Shown here piece after piece: positions 48,501 to 60,109 of a stretch of DNA of 64,000 nucleotides. The DNA is taken from NCBI RefSeq assembly GCF_040436345.1, contig NC_133230.1:4547297-4611296 (forward strand), read 5' to 3'. This DNA comes from Pagrus major (Eukaryota; Chordata; Actinopteri; Spariformes; Sparidae). Numbering within the stretch: the first letter of the stretch is position 1; every line of letters starts with the position of its first letter. Both the position numbers and the translations under genes were made by a program. The notes under the pieces are model-generated. The model searched no databases. It worked only from the letters and a program-made list of their open reading frames with translations, and was not told the DNA's origin.

Positions 48501-51500
48501 AATAAAGCAACACAACTGCACCTGAAGAATTCACATCAGTTAAAAGGTTTTCCAAGCTGAGCGACATACATGCCTGGCAGCCACTTTGGATGTTCCCACC
48601 ACGTTCCCGTTGTCATCGAGCACGCTGATGCCCTCCGACAGCTCCGAGTGTCTCATGAGCACCACGTTGCAGACGTTTGCGCTCGCTGCAGAGAGGTGAG
48701 AATGATTTTGTTAAAAATTAAAGTGTCTCACCTTTAAGAATCTGACTTTTTTATTTATTATTTCATAAATTATTTTTGCACTCTCCAAGCTTAAGATCAG
48801 GCAGCCTGTATGGAGCCATTGGAGCAGGAATGGGTTCGGTTCCTTGCTCAAGGGTACTGTGGTAGATGCTGTAAGGATGAGGGATTACTGAATGGCTGAC
48901 TGAGCTGTCAGACAGACTGAACTGGAGTTTTATTATAAAATGGAGGGGACTCAGGTAATCTTTTACTAGAGAATGGTTTGAGATTTCAAGTTTAGCATTT
49001 TCTGTGTTAATCTAATACTTATCAAAGATCATGACAAAATGTTCTGGTGCAGGACAAACTGTCTCTCACTTGCTGTCCACATGCATGTCCTCTCCTCAAG
49101 ATGAACTCTAATAACTTTGGTGACCCCTCTTCTTCTAATTTCGCACTTCAGGTCAAAATTTTCTGCTGGTTTATGACCAAATACCTGCGCAACTAATAGG
49201 TTTAGTGGTAATTAGCAAACGATAGTCTGCTGTTTCTAGTTACAAAAGGATCTTATTATTTAACAGAGAGGTTTTTCTCTGTATAAGTGTCTCCATACAG
49301 TTGTCAGACACTTACAATAACAACCTTTGACAGTCGGAGTTGCCCCGAAGGATTACGTTGCGGCTATTGCAGCTGTGTCACAGCTCTATATTAAGGTCCT
49401 TGTAATATGTGTTAAATAGCTAATGAGGACCTTATGAGTCCCTTTAAGATGCTTATTGAAATTAATAAGATTACATAAGCATGATACACAGATTTATTGT
49501 TAGATTATAAGACATTTATAGCCTATAATAAACAAATATGGAGCACCATGCCTCCGTGTGTGTGTGTCAGAGACGGACACCGTAACCAAGGTGACAGATG
49601 GGTCGACAAACAGCAGTGTTGTTACCCTGTGATTTATTCACGAGAGCCAAAATGAACACAAATGTATGTTAATGTAGACAGACCTTTCTCCTTGACTCTA
49701 ATAGGAATAAGAAAAACTCATTTTAGAGAGTTTAGTGGTGTCGCCGCGAGCCTTTTTAATTTAAGACAACAGCGTTCAGAGTTATCTGCGCCAAGAGCTG
49801 CAGGGCTGACAGGTCGCTTTGTGAGGGGGAATTCAATTGACTGAGCAAATAGATCTTTTTACCTACAAGGGATTTTTTTTTTTTTTTTTTTTATCCAGAC
49901 CAATTAACAAGAGGGACAGATAGTGGCAGGGAATAACAAAATACTACGGCAAACGGATCAAATTTTCCAAAAAAACTGCAATTATAGATTCAATTTCATA
50001 ATTACTTTGATGCATTTATTAACTTAATTATAAATCTGCGAGGCTAAATGCTGAAATATTTGGCTGTAATGTGCAATTATTTGAAATAATTACATTCATG
50101 TACATTCTAATTGTCATCTAATAACTAGTGGCACACTCGCGGAAATGCATCCCAGAACTTTTCCACGTAATTACTTCCTAAATATCACAAATAGAGACAA
50201 ATATTTTCAAAACACAACAAATTAATTATCCAGTACATTTCTGGCGGCGCGTTCTTTCCCCCTCCAGTTAAAGTCTTCACAATCTAATTGAATGACAGGC
50301 CGCCGCTTGATTAGGTTATTACAAATAAATCTAGCCTTAAGTAAGCAAACAAAATCAAGCGGGTGAAAATTCAAACAGCACTTTGCTTTTCGCCTGCTTC
50401 AATTAGACATTTTAATTACCTTTTATATGGGCCAAGCAAAACAACAACAGCAACCACAATGAACAAACAGAAATCAGGTAAATGAGGCCTTGACATAGAC
50501 GCCACTTTGGGGGTAATTATCCAATTTGTTTGCGGCAGCAGAGTTCTAACGAGCAGCCAATTACCAGGCAAAGGCTGCGCTGTAGAAACCTGTTGATTTA
50601 ATTGAAAGAACCGCCATGGTGAGAGAGGGGGGGGCAGGCAAACAATTTAATTATGAGCCAGCAGCCCGGGGCATTCTGGGACACGGGTCTATACCCCTGG
50701 GTGCGACTGTGTGTTTTGTGGGAGAGTGGCATGAAAATCAGCTTTGTGGCTCCACACACGTCTGACAAAGAGAGCTCACAACACGTCTGTGACCCTGCAG
50801 AGGGAAACGGACTGAGTGACACAAATCGGCTCAGCTGTGGCTTGGCTCGCATACAGAGATTTCTAATGATCACAGAGCGGCTCCAAAGGGTAGACGCCAT
50901 ATTGACAGATACTGAGGATAACAATGACTTTATATATACTGTATGTGGAGATTTATATTAGCTGTTTATTTTTTTTATTGTGTGCATCATGAAAATAGAA
51001 CAAGCAGCGAGGAAAACAACATTTGTTTTCTGGCTCCTTGTCATTTTCTTTAAATAACACGTATCACACCTCGGCCCACGTGTGGACAAACCGGATGCAT
51101 GAACTGAGATCATTACTGGGATCATTATTATCGGTCCCCAGAGGATTAAACTTGACCCTGACTTTTGACCCTAGTTCATGATAAAATACCTCAAAAACCA
51201 ATGACCCAAATACTCATCATGTTGATGTAGTACAATATTAAAGTACTGCATAGACAGCATGCTAAACATGAGCATGTTTCACTAATTAACTCCACTTATT
51301 GTTAGCATGCAAACAAGCAAACGCCACATGATAAAATGTCCAGTGTGTAGGATTAAGGAGGATCTTCTGGAGTTCATAAGTATGTTTTCATCAGCATATC
51401 ACCTGAAAAAAAGAGTTGCTGGGATTTCGTTAGCTCAGAATGAGTCTTTGATACCTACAGAGGGAGTTTGTCCTCCACAGAGTCAGCCATGTTTGTACAG

Positions 51501-54500
51501 TAGCCCAGAGCGGACAAACCAAACACACAATATTTCTAACGGCTAAATTTGACATACTAACTGTCGTTACACTTGCAAACTAACTATACATATTGAGACC
51601 AGGGATGCTTTAAAGCAATTTCTTTAATCGATAGTCAGCTGCCTAAACAATTAATAGTCCATTTGTCATTAATAGGACTGATATATGAAATATGTTTTTC
51701 CATTAGAAATCTGTTTTAACGAGGAGGTCATGAGTTAAAAGGCCCTTTACCTTACCAACATTCGTGAAATGATCTCCATATCTTTTCTTTGTACATCTTT
51801 AATTAACCAAAATGTAAATGAAAAACAAAATAGACGGCTTCAATTTCTACTAATTTCTCCCTCCATAGAGGTTTATTTAAAGTCTGGAGAAGTTATTCAT
51901 CCTAAACCAAAACTAAATTGTTTAAACTAATTTGGTTTAAAAGGGCGTTTTAGTAAAGACCTGGACCTAATCCCTGCTCCTCTGAGCTTTCTGAACTCAC
52001 CCACTGCTGGGAAGGGGATGAACCTCTGCACCAAAAGCCTGGTAGTTGGGCTGAAGCGGCTGGCTTTACGGATTAACACGTTCAACCCGACCTGAAGGGA
52101 AAACCACATGCGCATGATACAGACAATCAACCACTGATGATTATTTTGAATTAATGCTTGAATGAATATGTTTTTGGGAGCAGCAAACCTTTAAGTGTCA
52201 GAAATGCTATGATCGGGAGGAAAGTGACACACGTTCCTAAATACTGGATTGTATTTTAACACACTAGAAGCTGTAGTCAAAAGGCTACGTGCTCTCAGAT
52301 AACACACCACCCCGCAACTTCGGCCTCCGGCTGTCCCCCAGCCCGGCGGGGGGTCGTCACCAGAGCGGACGTCTAATTGGAGAGCTCCTGCCCCCCTCCT
52401 TACCCGTCGTTCCGCCCTCCAGGCACCCCGCGAGTTTTTTCTGTGCTCGCTGCCGTCACCGAGCCTGAGGGCAGCAGCCGGATGAGCGCCCAGTGGGACC
52501 AGTAATTGGCTCGGTTTGAGCCCTGTTGTCCACACTGTGTCAGGCAGGTGTGTGAACGTGTATTACAGCCTTTTGACATTTGAGGTCTTTGATGACATAA
52601 AGGTAAAAAGAAAGGTTTAACTGATAAGAGTATTGTGACAATTTATGCTGATATTCCCCTTCTTTTGAATTTGGCCTTTTTTCTGTCAAAACAATTGAAA
52701 GTATTTGGTGTTTTGGCTTAAAAATGTCTTCCTGTCAGGGCGGAAAAGCATCTCAAACCACAGTTAAACCTTTAAGCTATGCATGGAAGCCCAGATTAAC
52801 AATATTTGTATTAGATTATACCACAACTCAACAAACAAGTCAAAGCAAACACATCACGACTGCAGGTTTTACAGACTTTTTATATACTGTAGGTAGTAAC
52901 CTATACCAAAGTCCAACACTGTGCTGGTTTATTGGTTTATCCTCGGTTTAAGTGACTCATCTAGTGCTGTGTGATGACATCAAGCCATCGGAGTCACGGG
53001 GTTTGTTCAACTCACAGCGATGGAGACTGCGCTGGTCACCGCTCCGAGGTATCCCTGCACGAATTTGGAAGCTGGAGCCGGCTAAAGTGGCAGAATCAGA
53101 GACATTACCACATGAAAATACTTTACTACTGTTAACGTACACTATAAATGGTGACCGGGTGGATTTACTGACCTTGGAGGCGTTGCGGTTGCAGTAGTTA
53201 ACACAGGCGTTGTGACTCTGGTTTAACCACTGTAGAAGGAGAGATGTGTTAGTAGATCTGCAGATACACTTGCTGTATGAAATGTTGATTAATGCATGTT
53301 GTCTTTATAAATTAATTACCTAACTAAATGGGTATTTACCTGCCAGAAGATGGTTGACACCAACGTTTGATTTGGGAGAAGGAGGCCAACAACCTGCACA
53401 AAGAGAACGACCCTTTAAAAAACAACACTTTAACAACATACGAGAGGTTCAAATTTAATCTAAAACAATATGATATAGGTGAGTATGTAGATGCAGTACT
53501 GAAATCTTACCACTGGTGTGCCAAACGGGATAAAACCTGTTAAAGACAGTCAGTATTATCGCTGTTTTAACTCATTATTGTTTGATTTTAGGTTACTTTG
53601 CAGCCAGAATTAAAGTGTCGCAAATACATAATGTTGGTCAGATTATTATTATATATTAAATATCTGGTGTCTCTTTCTTTCTCCTCCCTCTTTCATTCTG
53701 AGACTGGACCAGACTACTTGTGTTTGCTTCTTCAGAGGCCTCGAGAACTTCTCGATCACCGTGGGAGAGAGGTTTTAATCAGCGCCCAGCTGAGTGTGAC
53801 CTTTTTCCAGACAACCTGAAGAGCCCCGTTGAGCCGTGACAGTTCCCAGGATGAACGACGCCTCCATGTTGGACCACATAACAAGCCCCCTAGATCCCCG
53901 CTTCCCCCCGAGGCTTCCACACCAAGCTACTGTACCTGACATCCGAAAGGGCATGAGGATCTTCTCCCCCGTGTCCGGGTGGATGATGGCCTGTAATAAG
54001 AGCGTAATGATGAGAATCAGACGATAATGAGAGCTGAATGATTCAGTTAGTTCAGGTCAAGGGAAAGTTTCGCACTGGGGGTAAAAAAGGGAAGGAAAGT
54101 TTAAAGCGTAACTAGAAACGATTGAATATCAAACACACAAAGTGAAACTACTAAACAACACGGCGTCAGATAAACACTGAGAGGACAGACGGAAGTGGAT
54201 TGGAGCAACAAACACTGTAACGGTTGTTGGTCCCTGTGTGTAAACTTTCATCTCGTCTCGTACGTACGCACCAAAGACAAACGACAGAGCTCTGTCAGAG
54301 CAGTATCCTCTCTGCTGTAAGATAAGACTGATGGAAATCTATTTTCCTCTTTTGCTTCAGTGGTGAGGAGATCTGCTGATTGGAGAGGAACGGAAGGAAT
54401 CTCGCTCCCTCCTGGTGTTCGTGAAGCCAATCTTGAACTTGTGAAGGATGAGGGCACTGTCATGTCTATAAAGAGGTTAAAGCCTATACCTTGTCCTTAG

Positions 54501-56848
54501 TCTTAGTCCTATAGAGTCCAGTTCTGCTTGGTAAGATTTCTCCGACTGTATACACACAACAAACTTAACCCATCTGCACTTCTTTGTATTCAGCGACGTG
54601 TTTATATACTTTAATAAATGGTCCAACACAACCCAGACCGATACTGAGTGTGGTTTGAATGGGCAGCTTCAAATCCCAGTGCATCCTGGGAATGACTTCG
54701 GTGTTTTCACATCAGAGCTGAGACACATAAGTTGATTAATTACCAACTATTTTGATAATCAATTCATCGTTTCAGTCACATTTTCAAGCAAAAATGTCAA
54801 ACATTTGCTGGTTCCAGCTATTTAAATGTGAGGATTCGCTGTTCTTCTTTGCCACATATGGCAGTTATTGAGGAGTTTTTGTGTTTTGGACTGTTTTTGA
54901 CTAAAAGATAAATCAATTAATAGTGAAAATGATCAGCAGATTAATTGCTCATGAAAATTATCATGAGATACAGCTAGGGCTGTCATAATATCAATATCAG
55001 ATTTTCATTTATCAACAACATTAATGTAATATCTACAGACATTTTACAAAAGAGAGTTGCATTTTTTGTGTGTTTTCTCTTTTTTTGCTAAATAAATTAC
55101 CTTCATAATACATGTATAATGAGGCGGAGAGAGAATCTGTGACCAAAACTGTCACTAAAAACTACTTAATTAGTGAAAAGGCAAGCAGATGAACTTCTAA
55201 ACAAAAGATTGAAAACATTCATTTTTAGGACTCGAATGTGATTACCCAGGATCCATTTCAGTGCGGGGTTGTGAATGAACAAAACACTGACATTTGGTGA
55301 CTTTTTTTCAAATGTAAAAACGTATTTTGAAAAAAGAAAAAGGGGCGAGGGTCGAGTTATTATGTGCGTTTTGAACATGCTGTTGATCAATTTAAGAAAA
55401 ACTATTAAAAAGAGCACAGAACTGACAACTAATTCATTAAATAATGTATTAATTAAAATAATTAGATTTTTACAAAGCTGGTGTTTATGACTCGTCCAAA
55501 TAAAACTTAAAGTAAAGCTGTTTCCAAATGCCTGTTAATAGTTCTCTGTTGGTTTGACCGGCTGCACCTGCAGTTCAGTGACTGTCAGACGTCTTCTGAA
55601 GCTGCTAATTAGCTCCCGAGTTTGTTTTTATTCTTTTCATTTGCCTGCTTCACTGTCTTAAACGTTAAATGTTGCGTTCTACTCTTTCCTCCGCTCTCTC
55701 GGATGTTTGCTGTGTCAACAGGTGAGGTGTCGAGCTGTAGTGTGAAGAACCGACTTGTTTGCCAACTCGTGACACCGTGCCACAACAACCAGAGATGGCG
55801 AAGATAGTGATCGGAGAGTGGTGAAGAGAGAGAGAGAAACATCTTACCTGCTTTATTTTTTGAGCTTGCCAAAGCTGTAAAGACAAACAACAAACAGAGA
55901 AGAACGTCTCATGTAACCACTTTAATCGTAAGTAATGTAGAAACATGATCCTACGTTATTTATTGGTTTATCAGACAGGGACAGTGAAATTATAAACAGC
56001 TCTGCTTCTGTCCATTCTGTCAGTTAAATACATAAAATGTAAAAAACAAAAATGGAGCATTTAAACATCTATCGAGGAGATATTTGGCTATTTTTACATG
56101 CATCTCCGGGGCTACATCCTCGCTCGAAATACTCCACAAACACCTGTTTCCTTCACCCTTCCTGAGGACCAATCAACACACCTGAACGGTGTTGCTTCTC
56201 AAAAACCAACACTCGGAGAACAAAACAAAGAGTTGGACAATTTACGGCACTCGTCAACACAAAACACCTCTCTCTGTCACCACAAAGTGTCACTTGCTGA
56301 GTCTACCTGTGCGTCCGTCACTCCTGGAGGCAGAGTTCCCTGTTTGAAACGGTGCAGCAGCTCCACGCTCTCCTGCAGACGTTTCTGATTGGACAAAAAA
56401 CAGATAAAAAAGTCAGAAAGATGTAAAGTAAGGTCAGGACACTCTTCCCTGAGGAGTCTTAGTCAGCTTAGAGATGTTTTTTCTCTTCCGCTATGTGGCT
56501 CAATGTGCGATAATTGTGTTTCACTAAAACTTTCATGCTGATTTTCAGTTGACAAATGAGTTTCCTAAAAGGTAATGAGAGCAGCTTTCTGGGGTGTGAT
56601 CATTGTCTAATGCTGAGCAAAATACAACGATGTGCTCCAATTTGTTCTAATGAGCTGCCATCTGTGTGTGCATGTGTGTGCATGTGTGTGTGTGTGTTCC
56701 ATTTTCTCCGAGCTGGAGTCAGGTGTGTACTTTTGCCGTTGTGTGTGCATGTGATCGTACGCAAAAATCACAGCCGTCCCAGTTCCACTCTCATCATTAG
56801 GGGCAAGTCGAGGCTACGCCTGGCTCAGCAGGATGCAAGGTGTGTGTG

Positions 56849-56943
<95 letters not shown>

Positions 56944-59615
56944 TCCCCTCACAGCTGCCCCACACGTCCACACCTCATCACATCCCAGGAGCTACTGCCG
57001 CTATTACTGTCACCAAAGAGCCCGCTAACAGCTTCATTACCCAGAGCAGCAGAGCTCTGATGAGTCCATGAACAGAATTACCACAACATGACCGAGTCAT
57101 GAAGTGTTAGGACGGGCGGACCGGCCCGGTGTTTAGAGAGAAATGGTTCTGTGACCTGATACGGTCAGAGATTTGTTCCCTGCAAAGCCCTAAAGTGAAA
57201 ATACCAAATTCAATGCGTTTTATGTTTTCTTCCTTTGTTTCTTTCTTCTTTATTAGAAGCTGTTTAATGTGACATTATTGTGCTGTTTTGACCTCAAAAG
57301 ACTTTAAATTAAATATATAAAATCATAATCATCAGACATAATTAAATCTTGGTTAACAGCGTCTGTCACTGGGAACTGTTTTAGCTACACAGATTAAAAG
57401 ATGGTTCAGTTTAGTTCTTATCGAACCCGATCAGGACTCGGAAAAATATTGCTTTATATAATTATGCTTTCGCCCCTGTCCCTTTATTTGTCTTTAAAAT
57501 TAAATAAATAGGTAAATTTCAAACCTTTCCTTATTTTCTCAGGGAATATTTCATGAATCTTGATGAAATACATCTAAATCTGCCATTCTAGTTGTGATAT
57601 GGGATTATATGTGCTATATATTATATATACTGTTGTCTTTTCCTGGTTTGAAATGCTGCATTACAGCAAAGTGACGCCATAATCCAAACTTATCAGACTG
57701 TTCTACTTCGTCTTCACCTGCTCAGTCATTAAATCCACATAACTGATCATTATTCATCAAAAGTCTGATTGTGTTAATGTTTTATGAGGTAATTTTGAGG
57801 AGATTTAAATATTTCGAGAGTTAGATTGTATCACATACGGCCTAAAAATGACTGCAATACTATTTTAAGGCCACCTTGCCCAGCCTTAGACCAAAGGCAC
57901 GCAATAATTCATGATGTTTGTGTACCTCTGTCACAAAGAGTGTGCTGGGGTCGATCACATCCAGGAAGTGCCTGAACCGACCCAAAAACGTGCTCTGAGA
58001 AGAGAAGAAGAAGAAGAAGAAGAAATCAAATACAGGCAGTCAAATCTGGATTGTGGACTGTTTCTTTATGCAGAGAGAGGCAGAGAGAAGACTCCAGCTG
58101 TCACCCAGTAAACAGCGATATAACAGCCTGCCAGCTGTTTCAACACGCCAGGTGGAGTCTCCTCATTAATACTCCCTTACAAACTGTTTCCTATCTGCAT
58201 CTTTTAGGGACCCGGATCCACTCACACCATCCGCAATTACTCTCTGTAATGACTGTGCCAGAAATACCTTTTTTCGATCATTTATTCATAACCGAGCAGA
58301 AGGAATCATTTCGGAGACGCGGCGACACACCACGCAGCCCTGAGAGCCACCCATCCCTCCCTAACTTCACTTTAATTACACTAGCTGCTAATTTGGATGA
58401 AAAATCTGGTATGTGACTCACTGCTGCGCCTTGTGACTTCCTGAACATATGGATGTCTGGTGAAAACACGGCGCAGGGGAATAGTTTTTTTTTAAAAATC
58501 TGTTAGATTCAATTATTCATCAGTGTCAGTCCAACTTGACCAGTGTGAGCCGACACTGGAAGAGAGGGGGACGCATCTCACCTGCACTTCAAGGCTTACA
58601 TCACTGGTGTTGCATCTGTGACCTGTTTTTGACCCAATCTCACCACTGGAAATATATTTTTACTCCGTTTTTGGTCACAAAACCTTCATATTTAGATATA
58701 ATACACTTACACAAAGTAATAGCGATGATAAATATCCGAAATTCAAGCATCTAACAGTATTGTAATGTAACATTATTTATTATTAAAGATTGGAGACGAT
58801 GGAGAGTGACAAGGGAAAGATTTAGAGTACAAAGAGTGGCTGTTCTTGCCAGTGGCAGAATGTAACTAAGTACATTTACTCAAGTAAGTAAAGTCAAATG
58901 GTTAACAAAGGTATTTGTACTTTACTTGTGTATTTGTCCTTTAATGCAACAATACATCTCTACTCCACTACACCTCTCGGGCTGCTGTTGCTCAGGGGTA
59001 GAGTCAGTGTCTTGTTATTGGAAGGTTGCTGGTTCAATTCCCCTGGTCTGCATGTCAAAGTGTCCTTGGGTAAGATACTGAACCCCAACACTAAAAAACC
59101 ATCAGTTTATGAATGTATGTATGTATGTATGTATTACTGTAAGCTGCTTTGGAAAAAAGCATCTGCTAAATTCCCAAAAATGTAAAGTCTCTCAGGCATA
59201 ATGGTCATTTTTTACGCCACTGCATTTTAATACCAGTTACTTTTCAGATTACAACTTTCTTTTATGCTTATTGAATGTTTAAGTTAAACTGTATAGAGAA
59301 AATTCCCCCTCCCCTACTGGATTACTTCCAAAAGTAGGTCACATGACACCACTTGTAAACACACTGATGTTGACACACTGACATGGTGACTGGAAAGTTA
59401 AAAGTCAGAGAGACAATATAACTCCAAGAATAAGCTGCAGCTATCCCCTCCACTAAGACTTTACATGTCTTATGTGAAAATATGAGCTTCCACAGGTCAC
59501 ATGTAACAGCTGTCTGCTGCACATATGGAGTAAACTTCCTGTTGTAGACTTTAAAAAATAAAAGTACCTGGTCGAAACGAGACCTGCCATGCTGGAATGT
59601 GGGATATCCAGACAT
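42532..59615 (-). CDS. sfxn5: Sideroflexin 5, mitochondrial inner-membrane carrier
   Basis: Fourteen coding exons on the - strand join in frame to 322 residues: 59615-59568, 57994-57926, 56384-56307, 55874-55848, 53990-53936, 53536-53511, 53393-53340, 53229-53173, 53081-53016, 52091-52001, 48685-48570, 48419-48334, 44292-44175 and 42609-42532. All introns are GT-AG and every phase joins. Family marks are [19 protein letters not shown], the HPDTGEK motif, [53 protein letters not shown] and a final YNKGL. The protein should span the inner membrane several times. Sideroflexins 1 and 3 carry serine. SFXN5 was first described as a brain citrate carrier and its substrate is less settled. The N-terminus (16 residues before the first splice) is shorter than the human one. 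The start ATG follows a CAG repeat and an in-frame TGA. Teleosts may hold two copies (a/b); I cannot tell which this is. Confidence 0.95.
43060..43450. promoter_or_regulatory. Candidate conserved non-coding segment in the last sfxn5 intron
   Basis: Unique sequence with GTGGTAATTAAATCC, GGGCTGATTAATGAG and GGAGGTAATAAGG homeodomain-type sites, two CATATG E-boxes (near 43121 and 43144) and no ORF. It sits just left of the MITE at 43.57 kb and 5 kb past emx1. Inferred only. Confidence 0.28.
43574..44156. mobile_element. MITE with terminal inverted repeats of about 40 bp
   Basis: The left end (about 43574-43614) and the reverse complement of the right end (about 44116-44156) agree at nearly every position. 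Shared blocks are ATATTAGGG, ACACATATTAA and ACTAGTT. The element is about 580 bp with no transposase ORF. It lies in the last sfxn5 intron, and its right end is roughly 18 bp from that intron's 5' splice site (44174). Confidence 0.85.
44930..45140. promoter_or_regulatory. Candidate conserved non-coding segment, sfxn5 intron 12
   Basis: A GC-richer unique block ending in GCCTAATGAGG, GAGCTCATTAACACATATGG and GGTTTAATTAGG, all homeodomain-type sites beside a CATATG E-box. No ORF and no splice signals with family sequence. Inferred only. Confidence 0.25.
45598..45780. repeat. Minisatellite of about 19-bp units
   Basis: Roughly nine degenerate units of the form ACATTTCACAAAACACAAC, in sfxn5 intron 12. 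The ORF across it (H, N and T rich) is a by-product of the repeat. Confidence 0.8.
45978..46136. mobile_element. Short MITE, 159 bp
   Basis: The ends form a terminal inverted repeat of about 22 bp with a single mismatch: AATAACCATCATTAAT at the left and ATTAATGATGGTTATT at the right. The interior is built of TTAACC/TTAATG-type sequence and lacks an ORF. It is in sfxn5 intron 12. Confidence 0.8.
46420..46590. promoter_or_regulatory. Candidate conserved non-coding segment, sfxn5 intron 12
   Basis: Unique sequence with GAGAATAATTAAAG, TTTCTAATTATTGCGC and GGTGATTATGAAC homeodomain-type sites within 90 bp, and no ORF. Inferred enhancer candidate. Confidence 0.28.
49865..50625. promoter_or_regulatory. 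Candidate developmental enhancer in sfxn5 intron 10
   Basis: About 760 bp of non-repetitive sequence with an unusually high density of homeodomain cores: TCTAATTGAATG, TTTTAATTACC, GGTAATTATCC, GCCAATTACC, TTTAATTGAA. A MEIS/PKNOX-type TGACAG lies at 50293-50298. A poly(T) run opens it at about 49869. No ORF. It is 12 kb past emx1, within a ubiquitous-type metabolic gene, a common place for enhancers of a neighbouring developmental gene. Not demonstrated. Confidence 0.4.
51330..51545 (+). repeat. Dispersed percomorph repeat
   Basis: It begins with CCAGTGTGTAGGATT and ends near AGTAGCCCAGAGCGGACAAACCAAACAC, with GAGTCAGCCATGTTTGTACAG between. I recognise this pattern as a common interspersed repeat of spiny-rayed fish, here in sfxn5 intron 10. 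Confidence 0.7.
54730..54965 (+). repeat. Interspersed repeat, 'TTAGTCGATTAATCG' family, in sfxn5 intron 4
   Basis: TTTTGATAATCAATTCATCG, TTTTCAAGCAAAAATGTC, GTTCCAGCTATTTAAATGTG and a right part with GATAAATCAATTAATAG. Same order and orientation as the other copies. Confidence 0.7.
56852..56940. repeat. Long (TG)n microsatellite in sfxn5 intron 2
   Basis: About 44 uninterrupted TG units. The Val/Cys-rich reading frames across it are artefacts. Shorter TG runs precede it at 56663-56697. Confidence 0.95.
58120..58420. promoter_or_regulatory. Candidate conserved non-coding segment in sfxn5 intron 1
   Basis: Unique sequence with CCTCATTAATACTCC, GCAATTACTCTCTGTAATGAC, CACTTTAATTACACTAGC and GCTAATTTGG. 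The texture is like the intron 10 candidate. No ORF resembling a known protein. Inferred only. Confidence 0.28.
58858..59262 (+). repeat. Interspersed repeat, 'tactcaagtac' family, split by a SINE
   Basis: The left part (58858-58975, AACTAAGTACATTTACTCAAG to CTACTCCACTACA) and the right part (about 59189-59262, TTTTTTACGCCACTGCATTTT to AGTTACTTTTCAGATTAC) together match one repeat copy. The SINE listed next lies between them. Confidence 0.75.
58977..59187 (+). mobile_element. tRNA-derived SINE
   Basis: A tRNA-like head has an A box (GCTCAGGGGTAGAGTCAG) and a B box (GGTTCAATTCC at 59031-59041). The body has TGTCCTTGGGTAAGATACTGAACCCC, then an (ATGT)n run, then a tail with AAGCTGCTTTGG and AAGCATCTGCTAAAT typical of fish SINEs that share a LINE 3' end. 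A 5-bp CTCTC flanks both sides as a possible target-site duplication. Confidence 0.85.
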
Positions 59616-59640
59616 GCTGCTGCTGCTGCTGCTGCTGCTG
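59616..59640 (-). repeat. (CAG)n triplet repeat in the sfxn5 5' UTR
   Basis: About eight GCT/AGC units abut the sfxn5 start codon, so the mRNA reads CAG/AGC repeats straight into ATG. An in-frame TGA just upstream of the repeat keeps it untranslated in the sfxn5 frame. Confidence 0.85.
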
Positions 59641-60109
59641 CAGACTCACACACACTTCTTGTAACCGAAAATAAAAACTGTGTTCAGCAACACCGCATGG
59701 AGCTGCAGCTGCAAGAGCTGTCTGCGTGGGTCAGCTGGCAGGCAGGGTGCATGCAGGGTAATGTAGTTTATTCCTGCTCTGCTCGGTTGAACCTCTGGAA
59801 AGCTGACTACACTTCCCAGGAGAGCATGAGATGTTTTCACTGCTGTAAGAAGGAAGTTAAGGAGGAAAAGTGTTATGTTGTATAAGTTTGGAGCACGACA
59901 GATTAAAAAAAGAGACATTTGAAGTTATAGTGTTGTTTGTGGGAGCAGTGGAGGAGGATGTTTGAGTTTGAAGAATGAGTTTAAAGAGTATAACATAGCC
60001 CCCTGGTGGTGGTTTAGGATTAAAGTCAGGAGGAGGAAAATGTGCATGGGGTTGGACAAAATAACACGAACACCCTCACATACATTAAAACACAAATTAC
60101 ATACATTAA

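Noticed and set aside
56556-57071. 171-codon Val/Cys-rich ORF
   Set aside because: It crosses a 44-unit TG repeat inside an sfxn5 intron; the composition is purely that of the repeat.
58980-59060. Possible tRNA gene
   Set aside because: A and B boxes are present but the sequence does not fold as a full tRNA and continues into a typical SINE body and tail.
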